A DNA stretch of 45,344 bases from Tissierella_B sp964485455 (lineage in GTDB: Bacteria; Bacillota; Clostridia; Tissierellales; Tissierellaceae): the NCBI GenBank assembly GCA_964485455.1, contig CAZAJU010000003.1, positions 1-45,344 of the forward strand, given 5' to 3'. Positions 1-8,225 of this stretch are shown piece by piece (position 1 is the first letter of the stretch; the number at the start of each line of letters is the position of its first letter). The notes beneath the pieces were generated by a model. That model saw nothing but the letters and a program-made list of their open reading frames with translations. It ran no database searches and was not told where the DNA came from. The position numbers and the translations under genes were made by a program.

Positions 1-55
1 CGAACCCTCGTAGCTGGCTTGGGAAGCCAGTGCTCTACCACTGAGCTACACCCGC
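1..55 (-). tRNA. tRNA-Gly (anticodon CCC), cut by the window start
   Basis: Read on the minus strand from position 55, the sequence gives an acceptor 5' strand GCGGGTG, a D arm (GCTC, AGTGGTA, GAGC), an anticodon stem CTGGC/GCCAG with loop TTCCCAA, and the beginning of a T arm (AGGGTTCG). The loop places CCC at the anticodon, which decodes GGG glycine. The 3' half of the T arm and the acceptor 3' strand lie outside the window. Confidence 0.93.
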
Positions 56-228
56 ACTAATCTCTTAGCACAAACGCTCAACTACAACCGCCAACTTTTA
101 TAATTATAGCAGCCCTAATTGTAGTTGTCAACACTTACTTTGCTAATTTTTTTCAAATTTTGATTTAATTTTTAATTGTTATTAACGAACACTTAATATT
201 TCTGTAGTATTATGGAATATTAATTTCT

Positions 229-1278
229 TCAATTCAAAAAAGATAGCTGTTCTATCTCTAAGGAAGATAGATTTGAAATCGTCAATCCAATGAGTCTTAG
301 CTTTTTATCCAACTGAATATCGTCAAGTATACTGCAAGCTACTTTATATATATCCTCTGACTTACTAATGGGGTTTAGAAGGGTTTTACTTCTAGTGTGT
401 TGTACAAATTCATCATCCTTAGTCTTTATTGTTATGGTTCTTCCCTGCAGTCCCTTATTAATTAGAATTTCTGATAACTCATTGGAAAATTCCAATAAAA
501 AAGATTTTAATATTTCCTTGTCTATTATATGCTCTTCAAAGGTAGTTTCAGAGCCAATAGACTTCCGTTCTCTAGATACTTGAATCTTTCTTTCATCAAC
601 TCCCCTGATTCTATCATAGATTTCGCTTCCTGCTTTTCCAAACATTTCAATTAGGAACTCCTGGGACAGCATCATTAGGTCTTCAATTGTATATATACCT
701 ATATCATTAAGCTTCTTGGATGATTTAGCTCCGATTCCGTAGACCTTCTTCACAGGTAAGGGCAAAAGAATCTCAGGTACCATATCCTTGGTAATAATCT
801 TTATTCCATCAGGTTTATTCCAATCAGTTGCTAATTTAGCTAAGAATTTATTGTAGGAAATTCCTACAGATACTGTAAGTCCCGTTTCTTCTCTAACTCT
901 TTTTTTAATATGCATTGCTAAATCTAAAGGTTTCATACTTAGTTCAGAAATATCTAAAAACGCCTCATCTATTGATAATTGCTCTACCATATCTGTAATT
1001 GAGTATAATATTTCCATAATCTGATTGGAAATCTCTCTATATCTCCACATTCTAGGCTGTATAAAAACTCCTCCTGGGCATCTTTTTCTCGCTATAAAAA
1101 TAGGCATAGCGGAGTGAATACCATATTTTCTAGCTTCATAATTACAGGTTGTCACAATTCCATGTCTGCTCTTACCTCCTACTATTACTGGGAGACTTTT
1201 AAGTTTGGGATTGTCATTTTCTTCTACAGCTGCAAAGAATGCATCCATATCTATATGCATAAAATTCAATTCTTCCAT
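229..1278 (-). CDS. dinB: DNA polymerase IV (Y-family translesion polymerase)
   Basis: This 349-residue protein is full length for DinB, which copies damaged templates with low fidelity. The N-terminus FMHIDMDAFFAAVE carries the first catalytic aspartates, and QLSIDEAFLDIS near residue 103 is the second, invariant acidic site (SIDEAFLD). A helix-hairpin-helix thumb region (VKKVYGIGAKSSKKLNDIGI, about 176-195) and a little-finger domain follow. The C-terminus ends without a clear beta-clamp motif (QLSFLN is a possible weak form). A ribosome site (TAGGATGG) precedes the ATG at 1278. It appears monocistronic. The family assignment is secure from the motifs. Confidence 0.95.
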   Translation of the reverse strand: MEELNFMHIDMDAFFAAVEENDNPKLKSLPVIVGGKSRHGIVTTCNYEARKYGIHSAMPIFIARKRCPGGVFIQPRMWRYREISNQIMEILYSITDMVEQLSIDEAFLDISELSMKPLDLAMHIKKRVREETGLTVSVGISYNKFLAKLATDWNKPDGIKIITKDMVPEILLPLPVKKVYGIGAKSSKKLNDIGIYTIEDLMMLSQEFLIEMFGKAGSEIYDRIRGVDERKIQVSRERKSIGSETTFEEHIIDKEILKSFLLEFSNELSEILINKGLQGRTITIKTKDDEFVQHTRSKTLLNPISKSEDIYKVACSILDDIQLDKKLRLIGLTISNLSSLEIEQLSFLN

Positions 1279-1447
1279 AATTCCATCCTAATAGTTTGTA
1301 ATTACACATAATTCTTCAGAGATATAATTATATCATTTATTTTCGAGTAAGGTCAAAATTTCTGTAGGAATTTTATCATACTATCCACTCCAAATAAGGA
1401 AGTTAAAATACAAAGGAAAGTAAAAATATTAAAATGTTTTTTATTTT

Positions 1448-1477
1448 TTGGTTTAAATAAAAATCCGTGGGTATAAT
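1448..1477 (+). promoter_or_regulatory. Probable sigma-A promoter for the flavin reductase gene
   Basis: TTGGTT at 1448-1453 and a perfect TATAAT at 1472-1477 are separated by 18 bases and lie about 65 bases before the start codon at 1543. The -35 box is imperfect, so this is a reasonable but unproven promoter. Confidence 0.45.
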
Positions 1478-1542
1478 AAAGATACAAGTAAGTTATAATA
1501 AGTAACTAAATAATGTATGATAACCATTTAGGAGGATATAAA

Positions 1543-2106
1543 ATGACAAAGATAGGTATAATAATAGGAAGTACAAGACCAGGAAGAAATGCAGAGCAAG
1601 TTGCAAAATGGTATTATGATGTTGCTAAGAACAGAACTGATGCAGAATTTGAATTAATAGATATATCTGATTATAATCTTCCCTTATTAGATGAAGCACT
1701 TCCAGCTGGCTGGAATCAATATGCAAACGACCATACTAAAAAGTGGGCAGCTAAAATAGCTGAATTTGATGGATTTGTAATGGTTACTCCAGAATATAAC
1801 CATGGAACATCAGCAGCACTTAAAAATGCTATAGACTATCTAGCTGTTGAATGGGCTAATAAAGCAGTAGCTTTCGTAAGCTATGGTAGCGCAATGGGTG
1901 TTCGAGCTGTTGAACACTTAAGATTAGTAGCAGGAGAATTACAAATGGCTGATGTTAGAGCACAAGTTATGTTTTCATTATTCACTGATTTCGAAAACTT
2001 CACTACCTTTACTCCTGCAGAAAGCAAAGCTAATAGTGTTAACGAGCAATTAGACCAATTAATTCCATGGACTAATGCTTTAAAATCAGTCCGTAAAAGT
2101 ATGTAA
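1543..2106 (+). CDS. NADPH-dependent FMN reductase family protein
   Basis: This 187-residue flavodoxin-fold protein of the NADPH-dependent FMN reductase family uses NAD(P)H to reduce flavin or small acceptors in the cytoplasm. It opens with the beta-strand/phosphate loop IGIIIGSTRPGRNAE, and the FMN-binding stretch VTPEYNHGTSAALKNAIDY at about residues 86-104 is diagnostic. The start is taken at 1543 because GGAGGA sits at 1531-1536; the ATG at 1513 has no such site. A single-gene unit is likely, with a promoter upstream and a hairpin terminator downstream. The natural substrate cannot be read from the sequence. Confidence 0.9.
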   Translation: MTKIGIIIGSTRPGRNAEQVAKWYYDVAKNRTDAEFELIDISDYNLPLLDEALPAGWNQYANDHTKKWAAKIAEFDGFVMVTPEYNHGTSAALKNAIDYLAVEWANKAVAFVSYGSAMGVRAVEHLRLVAGELQMADVRAQVMFSLFTDFENFTTFTPAESKANSVNEQLDQLIPWTNALKSVRKSM

Positions 2107-2164
2107 TAAAAAAACAGATTAGAATTTTTGTTGTCTAAACTTTAACTTCAAATCAATAATTATT

Positions 2165-2204
2165 ATAAGAGGGCTTTCTCAAATTGAGAAGGTCCTCTTA
2201 TTTT
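2165..2204 (+). terminator. Intrinsic terminator after the flavin reductase gene
   Basis: The arms ATAAGAGG and CCTCTTAT plus a CTTTCTC/GAGAAGG inner stem (two G-U pairs) close a five-base loop, followed by TTTT. The hairpin lies 58 bases after the stop codon. Confidence 0.8.
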
Positions 2205-2363
2205 GGAATCAAAAATACGGAACCTAAATTATTTTTCTCAGAGAATTTTATTCTCAGCTAAGCCGTGTTATAATTAAGAAATGAAGTCAAATCAAAAGTT
2301 TGAGCGTGATTTTTTTCACAGTAATTAAGGGATATACAAATCATAGTAAAGGAGGCTAGTATA

Positions 2364-2609
2364 TTGGAAAATCAAATTAAAAAAATGTATTCAAAGGATA
2401 TTGCTGCAATTATATTTATACTTATTATTTTATGGATAATTTTATCTGTAGTAATGATAAATATAAACTACAGTGTTTCAGATTCCTTCCTAAGAACAGT
2501 CATAATTTCGATAGGGATTCTGGTAGGTTTATTTTCAACTGCTTCTTCGATTGCTGTTATTATCCATTTGAAAAAGAATCAAAAAATTCTATATGAGAAT
2601 GAAATTTAA
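2364..2609 (+). CDS. Small two-helix membrane protein, unknown function
   Basis: This 81-residue protein is not a family I recognise by name. Two hydrophobic segments (about 14-34 and 43-66) are separated by a short polar loop, and both ends are charged, which predicts a helical hairpin in the membrane. The start is TTG at 2364, preceded by AAGGAGG at 2349-2355. Its end at 2609 runs closely into a second small membrane protein and then a 38-residue one, all ahead of an APC permease. An accessory role for the permease is an inference from this arrangement. Confidence 0.7.
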   Translation: MENQIKKMYSKDIAAIIFILIILWIILSVVMININYSVSDSFLRTVIISIGILVGLFSTASSIAVIIHLKKNQKILYENEI

Positions 2610-2625
2610 GAAAGAAGGCATAGCT

Positions 2626-2904
2626 ATGAAAAACAGTAAAAACAAGAAAACGAGCATAATAGTAGAGATATTCGATTCTATGTTTATTATGATATTATGT
2701 TTTGCAACATTATTTGCTGCCTTATTGATGCAAAAAAATAGCAATAATACTCTTAGTTATATAGTTGATTTAAAAACCTTGGCTATTACAGTTTTAGGAT
2801 TCATTGTTTATTTGACTTTTCTTTTAAGTCAGTCAGAAAAGGGATTAAAAGATATGATTAACCATATCTATTCAAACGAAAAGAAGAAAGCGGTGAAGAA
2901 ATAA
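2626..2904 (+). CDS. Small membrane protein, unknown function
   Basis: This 92-residue protein has a basic N-terminus (MKNSKNKK), two hydrophobic spans (about 14-34 and 49-68) and a basic tail. I chose the ATG at 2626 over in-frame ATGs at 2593 and 2599, because AAGAAGG at 2612-2618 is correctly spaced for it and the upstream starts would overlap the previous gene. Its TAA stop shares one base with the next ATG at 2904, suggesting translational coupling. The family is unrecognised. Confidence 0.65.
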   Translation: MKNSKNKKTSIIVEIFDSMFIMILCFATLFAALLMQKNSNNTLSYIVDLKTLAITVLGFIVYLTFLLSQSEKGLKDMINHIYSNEKKKAVKK

Positions 2905-3020
2905 TGAGCTTTTGGAGTATAATGAACTACGTTGCTTGGGCATTATGTGGACTTATAATACTATTTTTTATAGTAGATATTATAAAGGTAGAAAAAAGCA
3001 GAACCAAGGACAATAAGTAA
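2904..3020 (+). CDS. 38-residue single-helix membrane peptide, possible permease small subunit
   Basis: This very short ORF starts at the ATG of a TAATG stop/start overlap with the preceding gene. It encodes one hydrophobic helix (about residues 8-24, ALCGLIILFFIVDII) followed by a charged KVEKSRTKDNK tail. The composition and position just before a transporter gene resemble the small accessory proteins found beside some sodium-symporter and APC-type genes, but I cannot assign a family. Its tight linkage on both sides argues that it is translated. Confidence 0.6.
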   Translation: MSFWSIMNYVAWALCGLIILFFIVDIIKVEKSRTKDNK

Positions 3021-3048
3021 ATTATCTAAAATGGAAGGTAGGATTAAC

Positions 3049-4419
3049 ATGGATAAAAACAATGAATCTCACTTAGCAAAAGTCCTTGGTCCATTACATG
3101 TATGGGCTTTAGGGGTTGGTATAGTATTAGTAGGTCAATTTATGGGATGGAATTTCTCTATAGTAAAAGGTGGCTCCTTAGGTGCTATCATAGCCTGTTG
3201 GACAATAGGAATGATGTACATATCTTTAATTATGATTAACACTGAAATGGGTTCTGTTATACCAGAGTCAGGTGGACAATATGGAATTGCAAAATATTTA
3301 TTAGGTCCACTAGCATCTTTTAACATTGGATTGATGTTAGTATTTGAATATGTAATGCTTGAAGCTGCAGATGCACTTGTAGTAGGAGAAATACTAAAAA
3401 CACTTAGCCCAGATATACAAGCCTTACCTTATATTATTCTAAGTATATTGCTTTTAACCTTTATTAATTATAGAGGCGTTCATGCAACTTTAAATTTAAA
3501 TATTGTATTGACTGGGATCGCTTTCACAACTATAATCATACTTTTTTTAAGTACTAAATTTTATTCGCCTAGTGAGAGCTTAATTAATCTAAAAACTTTG
3601 ATGAACGGTCTTCCATATGGATGGATGGGTATTTTAGGAGCATTACAATTTGGTTGTTGGTTTTATTTAGGCATTGAGGGAACAGCGCTTGTGAAGGATG
3701 AGTGTAAATCGCCAGGTCGTGCCTTGCCTATTGGAGCGATTACAGGATTAATAACATTAATAATCGGTGCCTCAATTACATGGTTTGCATCCTCCGGACT
3801 AGTGGAAGCTACTACCCTTGGAAAGTCGACATATCCTCTATATGATGCAGCTATTGAAACAAAAATTCCAATTCTCATACCTATATTATTCATAGGTACA
3901 ACACTTGCTTGCTTAGCCAGTGCAAATGGTTGTATAGCAGATGCTAGCAGGGCTTGGTATTCAATGTCAAAGGACACCCTTATTCCCGAATTTTTTTCAG
4001 TTCTTCATCCAAAATACAAAACTCCTTATAGAGCTATATTATTCCTAATGCCTATTTCTTTAGCTTTTGGATTTACAGGATTATTAGATCAGGTAATAAC
4101 TTTTTCCATACTCTCTGCTCTATTAGTTTATATTCTAACAGCCTATATGATGGTAAAATTCCGTAGAATGTATCCTATAGGAACCATTGATAGAGGGTAT
4201 ATGTCTCCACTACATCCGTTGCCTTCTATAATCGTTATAGTGCTAGTCTGCATAACACTATTTGGAATGTATTTTAGTTATTGGATCAACCTTACAGCAG
4301 GGTTTATTTTCTATATTGTAGCATCTATTTGGTTCGTTTTTTATCGTTCTAAATTTGTGAATTACGATACATTTATAGCAAAAGAAAACTCCAATTGGCC
4401 TCGTCCAAATGGATATTAG
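3049..4419 (+). CDS. APC-superfamily amino acid/amine permease
   Basis: This 456-residue integral membrane protein has about twelve hydrophobic segments. The first helix region carries GVGIVLVGQFMGWN followed by KGGSLGAI, and helix 3 contains SVIPESGGQYGIAKYLLG. Both are typical of the amino acid-polyamine-organocation superfamily and look closest to the ethanolamine/amino acid permease branch. ATG 3049 is preferred over 3031 because AGGTAGGA lies just ahead of it. The three small membrane proteins upstream are co-directional and closely spaced, so the four genes probably form one operon. The substrate is unknown. Confidence 0.88.
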   Translation: MDKNNESHLAKVLGPLHVWALGVGIVLVGQFMGWNFSIVKGGSLGAIIACWTIGMMYISLIMINTEMGSVIPESGGQYGIAKYLLGPLASFNIGLMLVFEYVMLEAADALVVGEILKTLSPDIQALPYIILSILLLTFINYRGVHATLNLNIVLTGIAFTTIIILFLSTKFYSPSESLINLKTLMNGLPYGWMGILGALQFGCWFYLGIEGTALVKDECKSPGRALPIGAITGLITLIIGASITWFASSGLVEATTLGKSTYPLYDAAIETKIPILIPILFIGTTLACLASANGCIADASRAWYSMSKDTLIPEFFSVLHPKYKTPYRAILFLMPISLAFGFTGLLDQVITFSILSALLVYILTAYMMVKFRRMYPIGTIDRGYMSPLHPLPSIIVIVLVCITLFGMYFSYWINLTAGFIFYIVASIWFVFYRSKFVNYDTFIAKENSNWPRPNGY

Positions 4420-4447
4420 TAACTAGATTAAGGAGTTAAGAGTAGCG

Positions 4448-4495
4448 AAAAAGGGAAAAGTTTGTTCTATCAAACTTTTCCCTTTTTAATTTTTT
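4448..4495. terminator. Bidirectional intrinsic terminator
   Basis: A perfect 17-bp stem (4448-4464 with 4471-4487) closes a six-base loop and is followed by AATTTTTTT. It separates the convergent permease and phosphodiesterase genes, and the A/T-rich outer stem lets it work on both strands. Confidence 0.9.
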
Positions 4496-4519
4496 TAAGT
4501 ATAACTATATGGATAAAAA

Positions 4520-4993
4520 TTAAAGGTCTATAATAGATGCAATAATTTTATCCGTAATTTCTAATAGTCCAAATGTAGGTTTCATATCTCTCCCTCTAGG
4601 ACTTGATGGACTGCCTGGATTCATAATGAGCATATTCTCCTCTTGGATAATCTCTGGAATATGGGTATGCCCATATAAAACAAGGTCTGCTCCTAACTCT
4701 AACCCCTTATAGTATAGGGTATCATTACTATAATTTACTCTATACCTATGTCCATGAGTTAGAAAAATTTTCTTTCCTCTAATTTCTATAAGTTCATCTT
4801 CCTTATAGGTTGAACTGAAATCCCCATTACCTTTTACCTGAATAACACTTACTCCAAGTTCTTCCTGGATTTTATCTCCATCGATTGTATTATCCCCAAG
4901 ATGAAGTATTAAATCCGGTTTATCCATAGTCCTTACTTTATCTATAAAGGAATCAATTTGTCTATGGGTGTCGCTAACAACAATCACTCTCAT
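4520..4993 (-). CDS. YfcE/MJ0936-type metallophosphoesterase
   Basis: This 157-residue protein is the usual size for the single-domain YfcE/MJ0936 family of calcineurin-like phosphodiesterases. The dimetal-site motifs appear in order: VVSDTH (D-x-H, residues 5-10), HLGDN (GD), VKGNGD (GN-D variant), FLTHGH and LYGHTH (GHTH, about 107-110). The cellular substrate is unknown. Its ATG directly abuts the stop of rdgB, and rph lies just upstream, so the three are transcribed together. Confidence 0.92.
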   Translation of the reverse strand: MRVIVVSDTHRQIDSFIDKVRTMDKPDLILHLGDNTIDGDKIQEELGVSVIQVKGNGDFSSTYKEDELIEIRGKKIFLTHGHRYRVNYSNDTLYYKGLELGADLVLYGHTHIPEIIQEENMLIMNPGSPSSPRGRDMKPTFGLLEITDKIIASIIDL

Positions 4994-5596
4994 TTAGTCC
5001 TCCAAGATGCTCTTAAGAATCTTTTTCAATTCAAGTAAAGCCAAGGCCCTATGACTAATCTTGTTTTTTACTGACTCACCTAGCTCAGAAAATGTCTGTT
5101 CATACCCTTCTGGCATAAACAATGGGTCATAGCCAAAACCACCACTACCTTTTCTTTCATTTTCAATACTACCTTTACATACTCCTTCAAGAGTATAAAC
5201 CTTCTTATCCTCTGTTATAAGGCATATTACAGTTTTAAAATATGCACTTCTATCTGCTTTACCTTCCATATTTTCAAGAAGTTTAGCACAGTTATTTGAG
5301 TCATTGCCCTCTTCTCCAGCATATCTGGATGAATAAACACCAGGCTCACCATTTAGAGCATTCACAAATAGTCCTGTATCATCTGCAATTACCATGTAAT
5401 CACACTTTTCTGCCAATGCACGTGCTTTTTTAATGCTATTTTGTTCAAGTGTTTCTCCATCTTCAACTACATGAAATTCTTCGATATCCAACTCTCCCCT
5501 GGAGAGCACTTCGATATCAATATCCTTTAATATATTCTTTATCTCATCTACCTTATGTTTATTTTCAGTTGATAATACTAGTTTTCTTTTATTCAT
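4994..5596 (-). CDS. rdgB: RdgB/HAM1 non-canonical purine NTP pyrophosphatase
   Basis: This 200-residue protein hydrolyses dITP, ITP and XTP to monophosphates, cleaning the nucleotide pool. The N-terminal STENKHKVDEIK is the family's S/T-x-N-x-x-K nucleotide-binding motif. ADDTGLFVNALNGEPGVYSSRYAG (about 72-95) holds the metal and base-recognition residues, and GSGGFGYDPLFMPEG and SHRALAL near the C-terminus complete the signature. The gene starts four bases after the rph stop and abuts the phosphodiesterase gene downstream. Confidence 0.96.
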   Translation of the reverse strand: MNKRKLVLSTENKHKVDEIKNILKDIDIEVLSRGELDIEEFHVVEDGETLEQNSIKKARALAEKCDYMVIADDTGLFVNALNGEPGVYSSRYAGEEGNDSNNCAKLLENMEGKADRSAYFKTVICLITEDKKVYTLEGVCKGSIENERKGSGGFGYDPLFMPEGYEQTFSELGESVKNKISHRALALLELKKILKSILED

Positions 5597-5600
5597 ATAC

Positions 5601-6341
5601 TTACTTAACTCCTATTAGATTTACTATTTCGCCTAAAGATTCCTTCTGAATTTCGATAAGCTCTTGAATCCCCTTTTGAGCTAAATCCAATAATACATCG
5701 AGGTCTGATCTTGAAAATGTATCATTCTCTCCAGTTCCTTGAATCTCAACGAATTCATTTCTATCAGTCATAACAACGTTCATATCGACTAAAGCCTTAT
5801 GATCTTCTTCATAGCATAAATCTAGGATTGGTCCATCACAACCTATTCCAACGCTAATAGCTGAAATAAATCCTAAAATAGGAATCTCTGATATTTGTTT
5901 ATTCTGGTATAGCTTGTAAACTGCATCTACTAGGGCTATAAATCCTCCAGTTATTGATGCTGTTCTGGTTCCTCCATCAGCTTGAATAACGTCACAATCT
6001 ATCCAAATTGTTCTTTCTCCAAGCTTCTTAACGTCTATAACACTTCTTAAGGCTCTCCCAATAAGTCTTTGAATCTCTTGGCTTCTTCCATCTATTCTTC
6101 CTTTAGAAGAGTCCCTAATTTTTCTAGTTTGAGTAGATCCTGGCAGCATAGAGTATTCAGCTGTAATCCAGCCTGAGCCTGTATTCTTTAAAAATGGAGG
6201 AACCTTTTCTTCCACCATTGCTGTACAAATTACCTTTGTATTTCCCATCTCTATAAGCACGGACCCATACGGATGCATCAAATAATCTCTTGTAACTTTA
6301 ACAGGTCTTAGTTCATCAAATTTTCTATCATTTATTCTCAT
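5601..6341 (-). CDS. rph: RNase PH
   Basis: This 246-residue phosphorolytic 3'-5' exoribonuclease acts in tRNA 3' maturation. MRINDRKFDELRPVKV is the family start. GRSQEIQRLIGRALRSVID (about 85-103) forms the phosphate site, WIDCDVIQADGGTRTASITGG (about 113-133) is the characteristic core, and EIQGTGENDTFSRSDL lies near the C-terminus. The length is normal. It is the first gene of the rph-rdgB-phosphodiesterase run, and a terminator at 6431-6483 isolates it from the upstream cupin. Confidence 0.97.
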   Translation of the reverse strand: MRINDRKFDELRPVKVTRDYLMHPYGSVLIEMGNTKVICTAMVEEKVPPFLKNTGSGWITAEYSMLPGSTQTRKIRDSSKGRIDGRSQEIQRLIGRALRSVIDVKKLGERTIWIDCDVIQADGGTRTASITGGFIALVDAVYKLYQNKQISEIPILGFISAISVGIGCDGPILDLCYEEDHKALVDMNVVMTDRNEFVEIQGTGENDTFSRSDLDVLLDLAQKGIQELIEIQKESLGEIVNLIGVK

Positions 6342-6427
6342 ATTAACCTCTCCAATCTACATTTATTTTATCAAACCTAATTACAAATGACAATTAGAGT
6401 TCTTTAATAGTTTCATCAGTTGATAAA

Positions 6428-6483
6428 AAAATATGTTTCTCAAGTTATAAACGAAAGTACTGTCTACAACTTGAGAAACATAT
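6428..6483 (-). terminator. Terminator of the cupin gene
   Basis: Two perfectly complementary 16-base arms (6431-6446 and 6468-6483) flank a 21-base loop. On the minus strand they are followed by TTTTTT. The hairpin sits 26 bases beyond the cupin stop codon. Confidence 0.85.
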
Positions 6484-6508
6484 ATATTTTTGCAATCTAT
6501 CAAAAAAT

Positions 6509-7063
6509 TCAATCGTAGCTTATATAGTTATTTTCATTTTCATGTTCATGTTCATCTTCATCTTCTTCTGCATCTTCTTTAGTTCTTTGAACTGTACCCC
6601 ACGGATGATTAGGAGGTGCATAAATAGAATATAGCTTCATTGGTGTACACCCAAGATTTATAAGATTATGCCATGTTCCTGCAGGTATTATGATTATCGA
6701 ATCATCAAAAACCCTTTCTTGGAAGTATAAATTATTTGGTCTATTACCCATTAATACAAGTCCACAGCCTTCTTCAACCCTAAGGAATTGATCAACATCA
6801 TGATGCATTTCTAAACCAATATCTTCTTTAGGATTTAAACTCATTAAAGTCAATTGAAGGTGATTTCCAGTCCATAAAGCTAGCCTATAATTCATATTTT
6901 GTTTAGTTGCTTCATTTATATTAATTACAAATGGATTTGGCCCATAATCCCTTAAATCAAGACAAGGACAATAGTACTCATCATGGTTATTATCTGGTTC
7001 TCCTGGGCATGGACTCGGTCCTGTTCCAGGTTTCGGACATTGTGGTCTTCTACGTCTACCCAT
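6509..7063 (-). CDS. Cupin protein with Cys/Pro-rich head and acidic His tail, possibly spore-associated
   Basis: This 184-residue protein has three parts. The N-terminus (about 1-42) is basic then Pro/Cys-rich (RRRRPQCPKPG, YYCPCLDL). The central single cupin domain (about 45-155) carries the metal-ligand pattern MHHDVDQFLRVEEG and the second motif PAGTWHNLINLG. The tail is acidic (EDAEEDEDEHEHENENN) and encoded by tandem GAAnAT units. ATG 7063 is preferred because GGAAAGGAAGAG precedes it; the ATG at 7081 lacks a site. It lies between the GerMN gene and rph. A spore-coat or metal-binding role is only an inference from composition and neighbours. Confidence 0.8.
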   Translation of the reverse strand: MGRRRRPQCPKPGTGPSPCPGEPDNNHDEYYCPCLDLRDYGPNPFVININEATKQNMNYRLALWTGNHLQLTLMSLNPKEDIGLEMHHDVDQFLRVEEGCGLVLMGNRPNNLYFQERVFDDSIIIIPAGTWHNLINLGCTPMKLYSIYAPPNHPWGTVQRTKEDAEEDEDEHEHENENNYISYD

Positions 7064-7157
7064 AAATCTCTTCCTTTCCATTAAACATATTGATATATTA
7101 ATACAATATGCATAAAAGATTTATATGTGAGTGGATAAAAGGCACCAAATAGAATTA

Positions 7158-8153
7158 TTAGTATTCATTTGCAAATGCAGGTATAGCTGAGTTTATTATT
7201 TCGCCATCTACCAATACTTCTACTGAATTAATCTCATCAAATTGACCAAGAGTGAGTCCTATGTTTTTTATGATATTGTCTATAGTTGTTTCCTCTGTAA
7301 GTAAGCTTTCAGCTCCTAAATTAATATCAACATAAGCTGTCCCTTCGTTGATCTCTACCCCTTGGAAATCCACATCCGAAGGAATATCAGAAGCAAGACC
7401 GGAATCAGTAGGTGGCCCTTCAAAGAGTAGGTCAAGAGCAGTATATACATTGGACATAGGAGCCATAGTAGGTATAGTTACGGGTACAAAGTACTCAAAA
7501 TCAGCATCTGTACTCCCTTTATAATATACTAATATATTTGATCTTCCTTCCTCCGTTTTACCCAATAGATTTATATTCTCTCTAGAAAGGTTTCCAGAAA
7601 TACTAGTTCCATTTTTTAAAGTATCCATCTCTCTGCCATCAACCAATATCTTTACGGACTTTATATTAGGAAACTCTGTCAAGGTATATACAACACCCTT
7701 GATTAAATTCTCCTCATCTTCTTTACTTTCCTTGTTTTCAAACTCAGAAGAGAAATCTACCTTACACACTCCAGTTTCATCAATAGTCATACCATTGATT
7801 CTAGTTCCTGCTGGGATTATAGGTGAAAGTCCTGTTGAACTCAGTGATTCCCTTAATTCAGCTGAATCTACCATATTACTAATAGCGACCTTAGCTATAC
7901 CCTCTTCCCATGGAATTCTTCTCATTACAGGAACTAAGTACCCATCATTATCTTGAAAGTATACTACGGTCTTTCTTATTCCATCTTCTTCTACTATTTC
8001 TGGTTCAATTTCAATATTATCGCCTGAGCTTACTATCTCCATCTCTTGTGAAATTTGAGTTATATCCTTAGACACAAGATTTTTTCCTAAAGTAAATAAT
8101 GATACAACCATTAATCCTATTAGTCCAAAGATCATTATTCTCCTATTAATCAT
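7158..8153 (-). CDS. GerMN-domain spore/germination protein
   Basis: This 331-residue protein has a signal-anchor helix at 7-23 (IMIFGLIGLMVVSLFTLG) and then two tandem GerMN-like repeats at about 60-180 and 205-325. Each has the pattern YF-P-V, LL-GP, and a strand ending in D-ss-V-V-G/DG (for example SVEVLVDGEIINSAIPAF). Related proteins are needed for sporulation and germination in Bacilli and Clostridia. There is no lipobox cysteine, unlike the Bacillus protein, so anchoring would be by the N-terminal helix. The gene is preceded by an RBS-covering hairpin (8160-8196). Confidence 0.85.
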   Translation of the reverse strand: MINRRIMIFGLIGLMVVSLFTLGKNLVSKDITQISQEMEIVSSGDNIEIEPEIVEEDGIRKTVVYFQDNDGYLVPVMRRIPWEEGIAKVAISNMVDSAELRESLSSTGLSPIIPAGTRINGMTIDETGVCKVDFSSEFENKESKEDEENLIKGVVYTLTEFPNIKSVKILVDGREMDTLKNGTSISGNLSRENINLLGKTEEGRSNILVYYKGSTDADFEYFVPVTIPTMAPMSNVYTALDLLFEGPPTDSGLASDIPSDVDFQGVEINEGTAYVDINLGAESLLTEETTIDNIIKNIGLTLGQFDEINSVEVLVDGEIINSAIPAFANEY

Positions 8154-8159
8154 AAATAA

Positions 8160-8196
8160 CCCCCCTTATAATACTATTAGTATATTATATGGGGGG
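8160..8196 (-). promoter_or_regulatory. Hairpin pairing the GGGGGG ribosome site of the GerMN gene
   Basis: CCCCCC at 8160-8165 and GGGGGG at 8191-8196 (plus-strand sense) form the base of a stem extended by TATAATAC/GTATATTATA-type pairing around a short loop. On the minus strand the G run is the only Shine-Dalgarno sequence for the ATG at 8153. There is no U tract, so translational occlusion fits better than termination. Confidence 0.55.
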
Positions 8197-8225
8197 CTTG
8201 ATTAGACTATGATAAAAAGGTTGTT

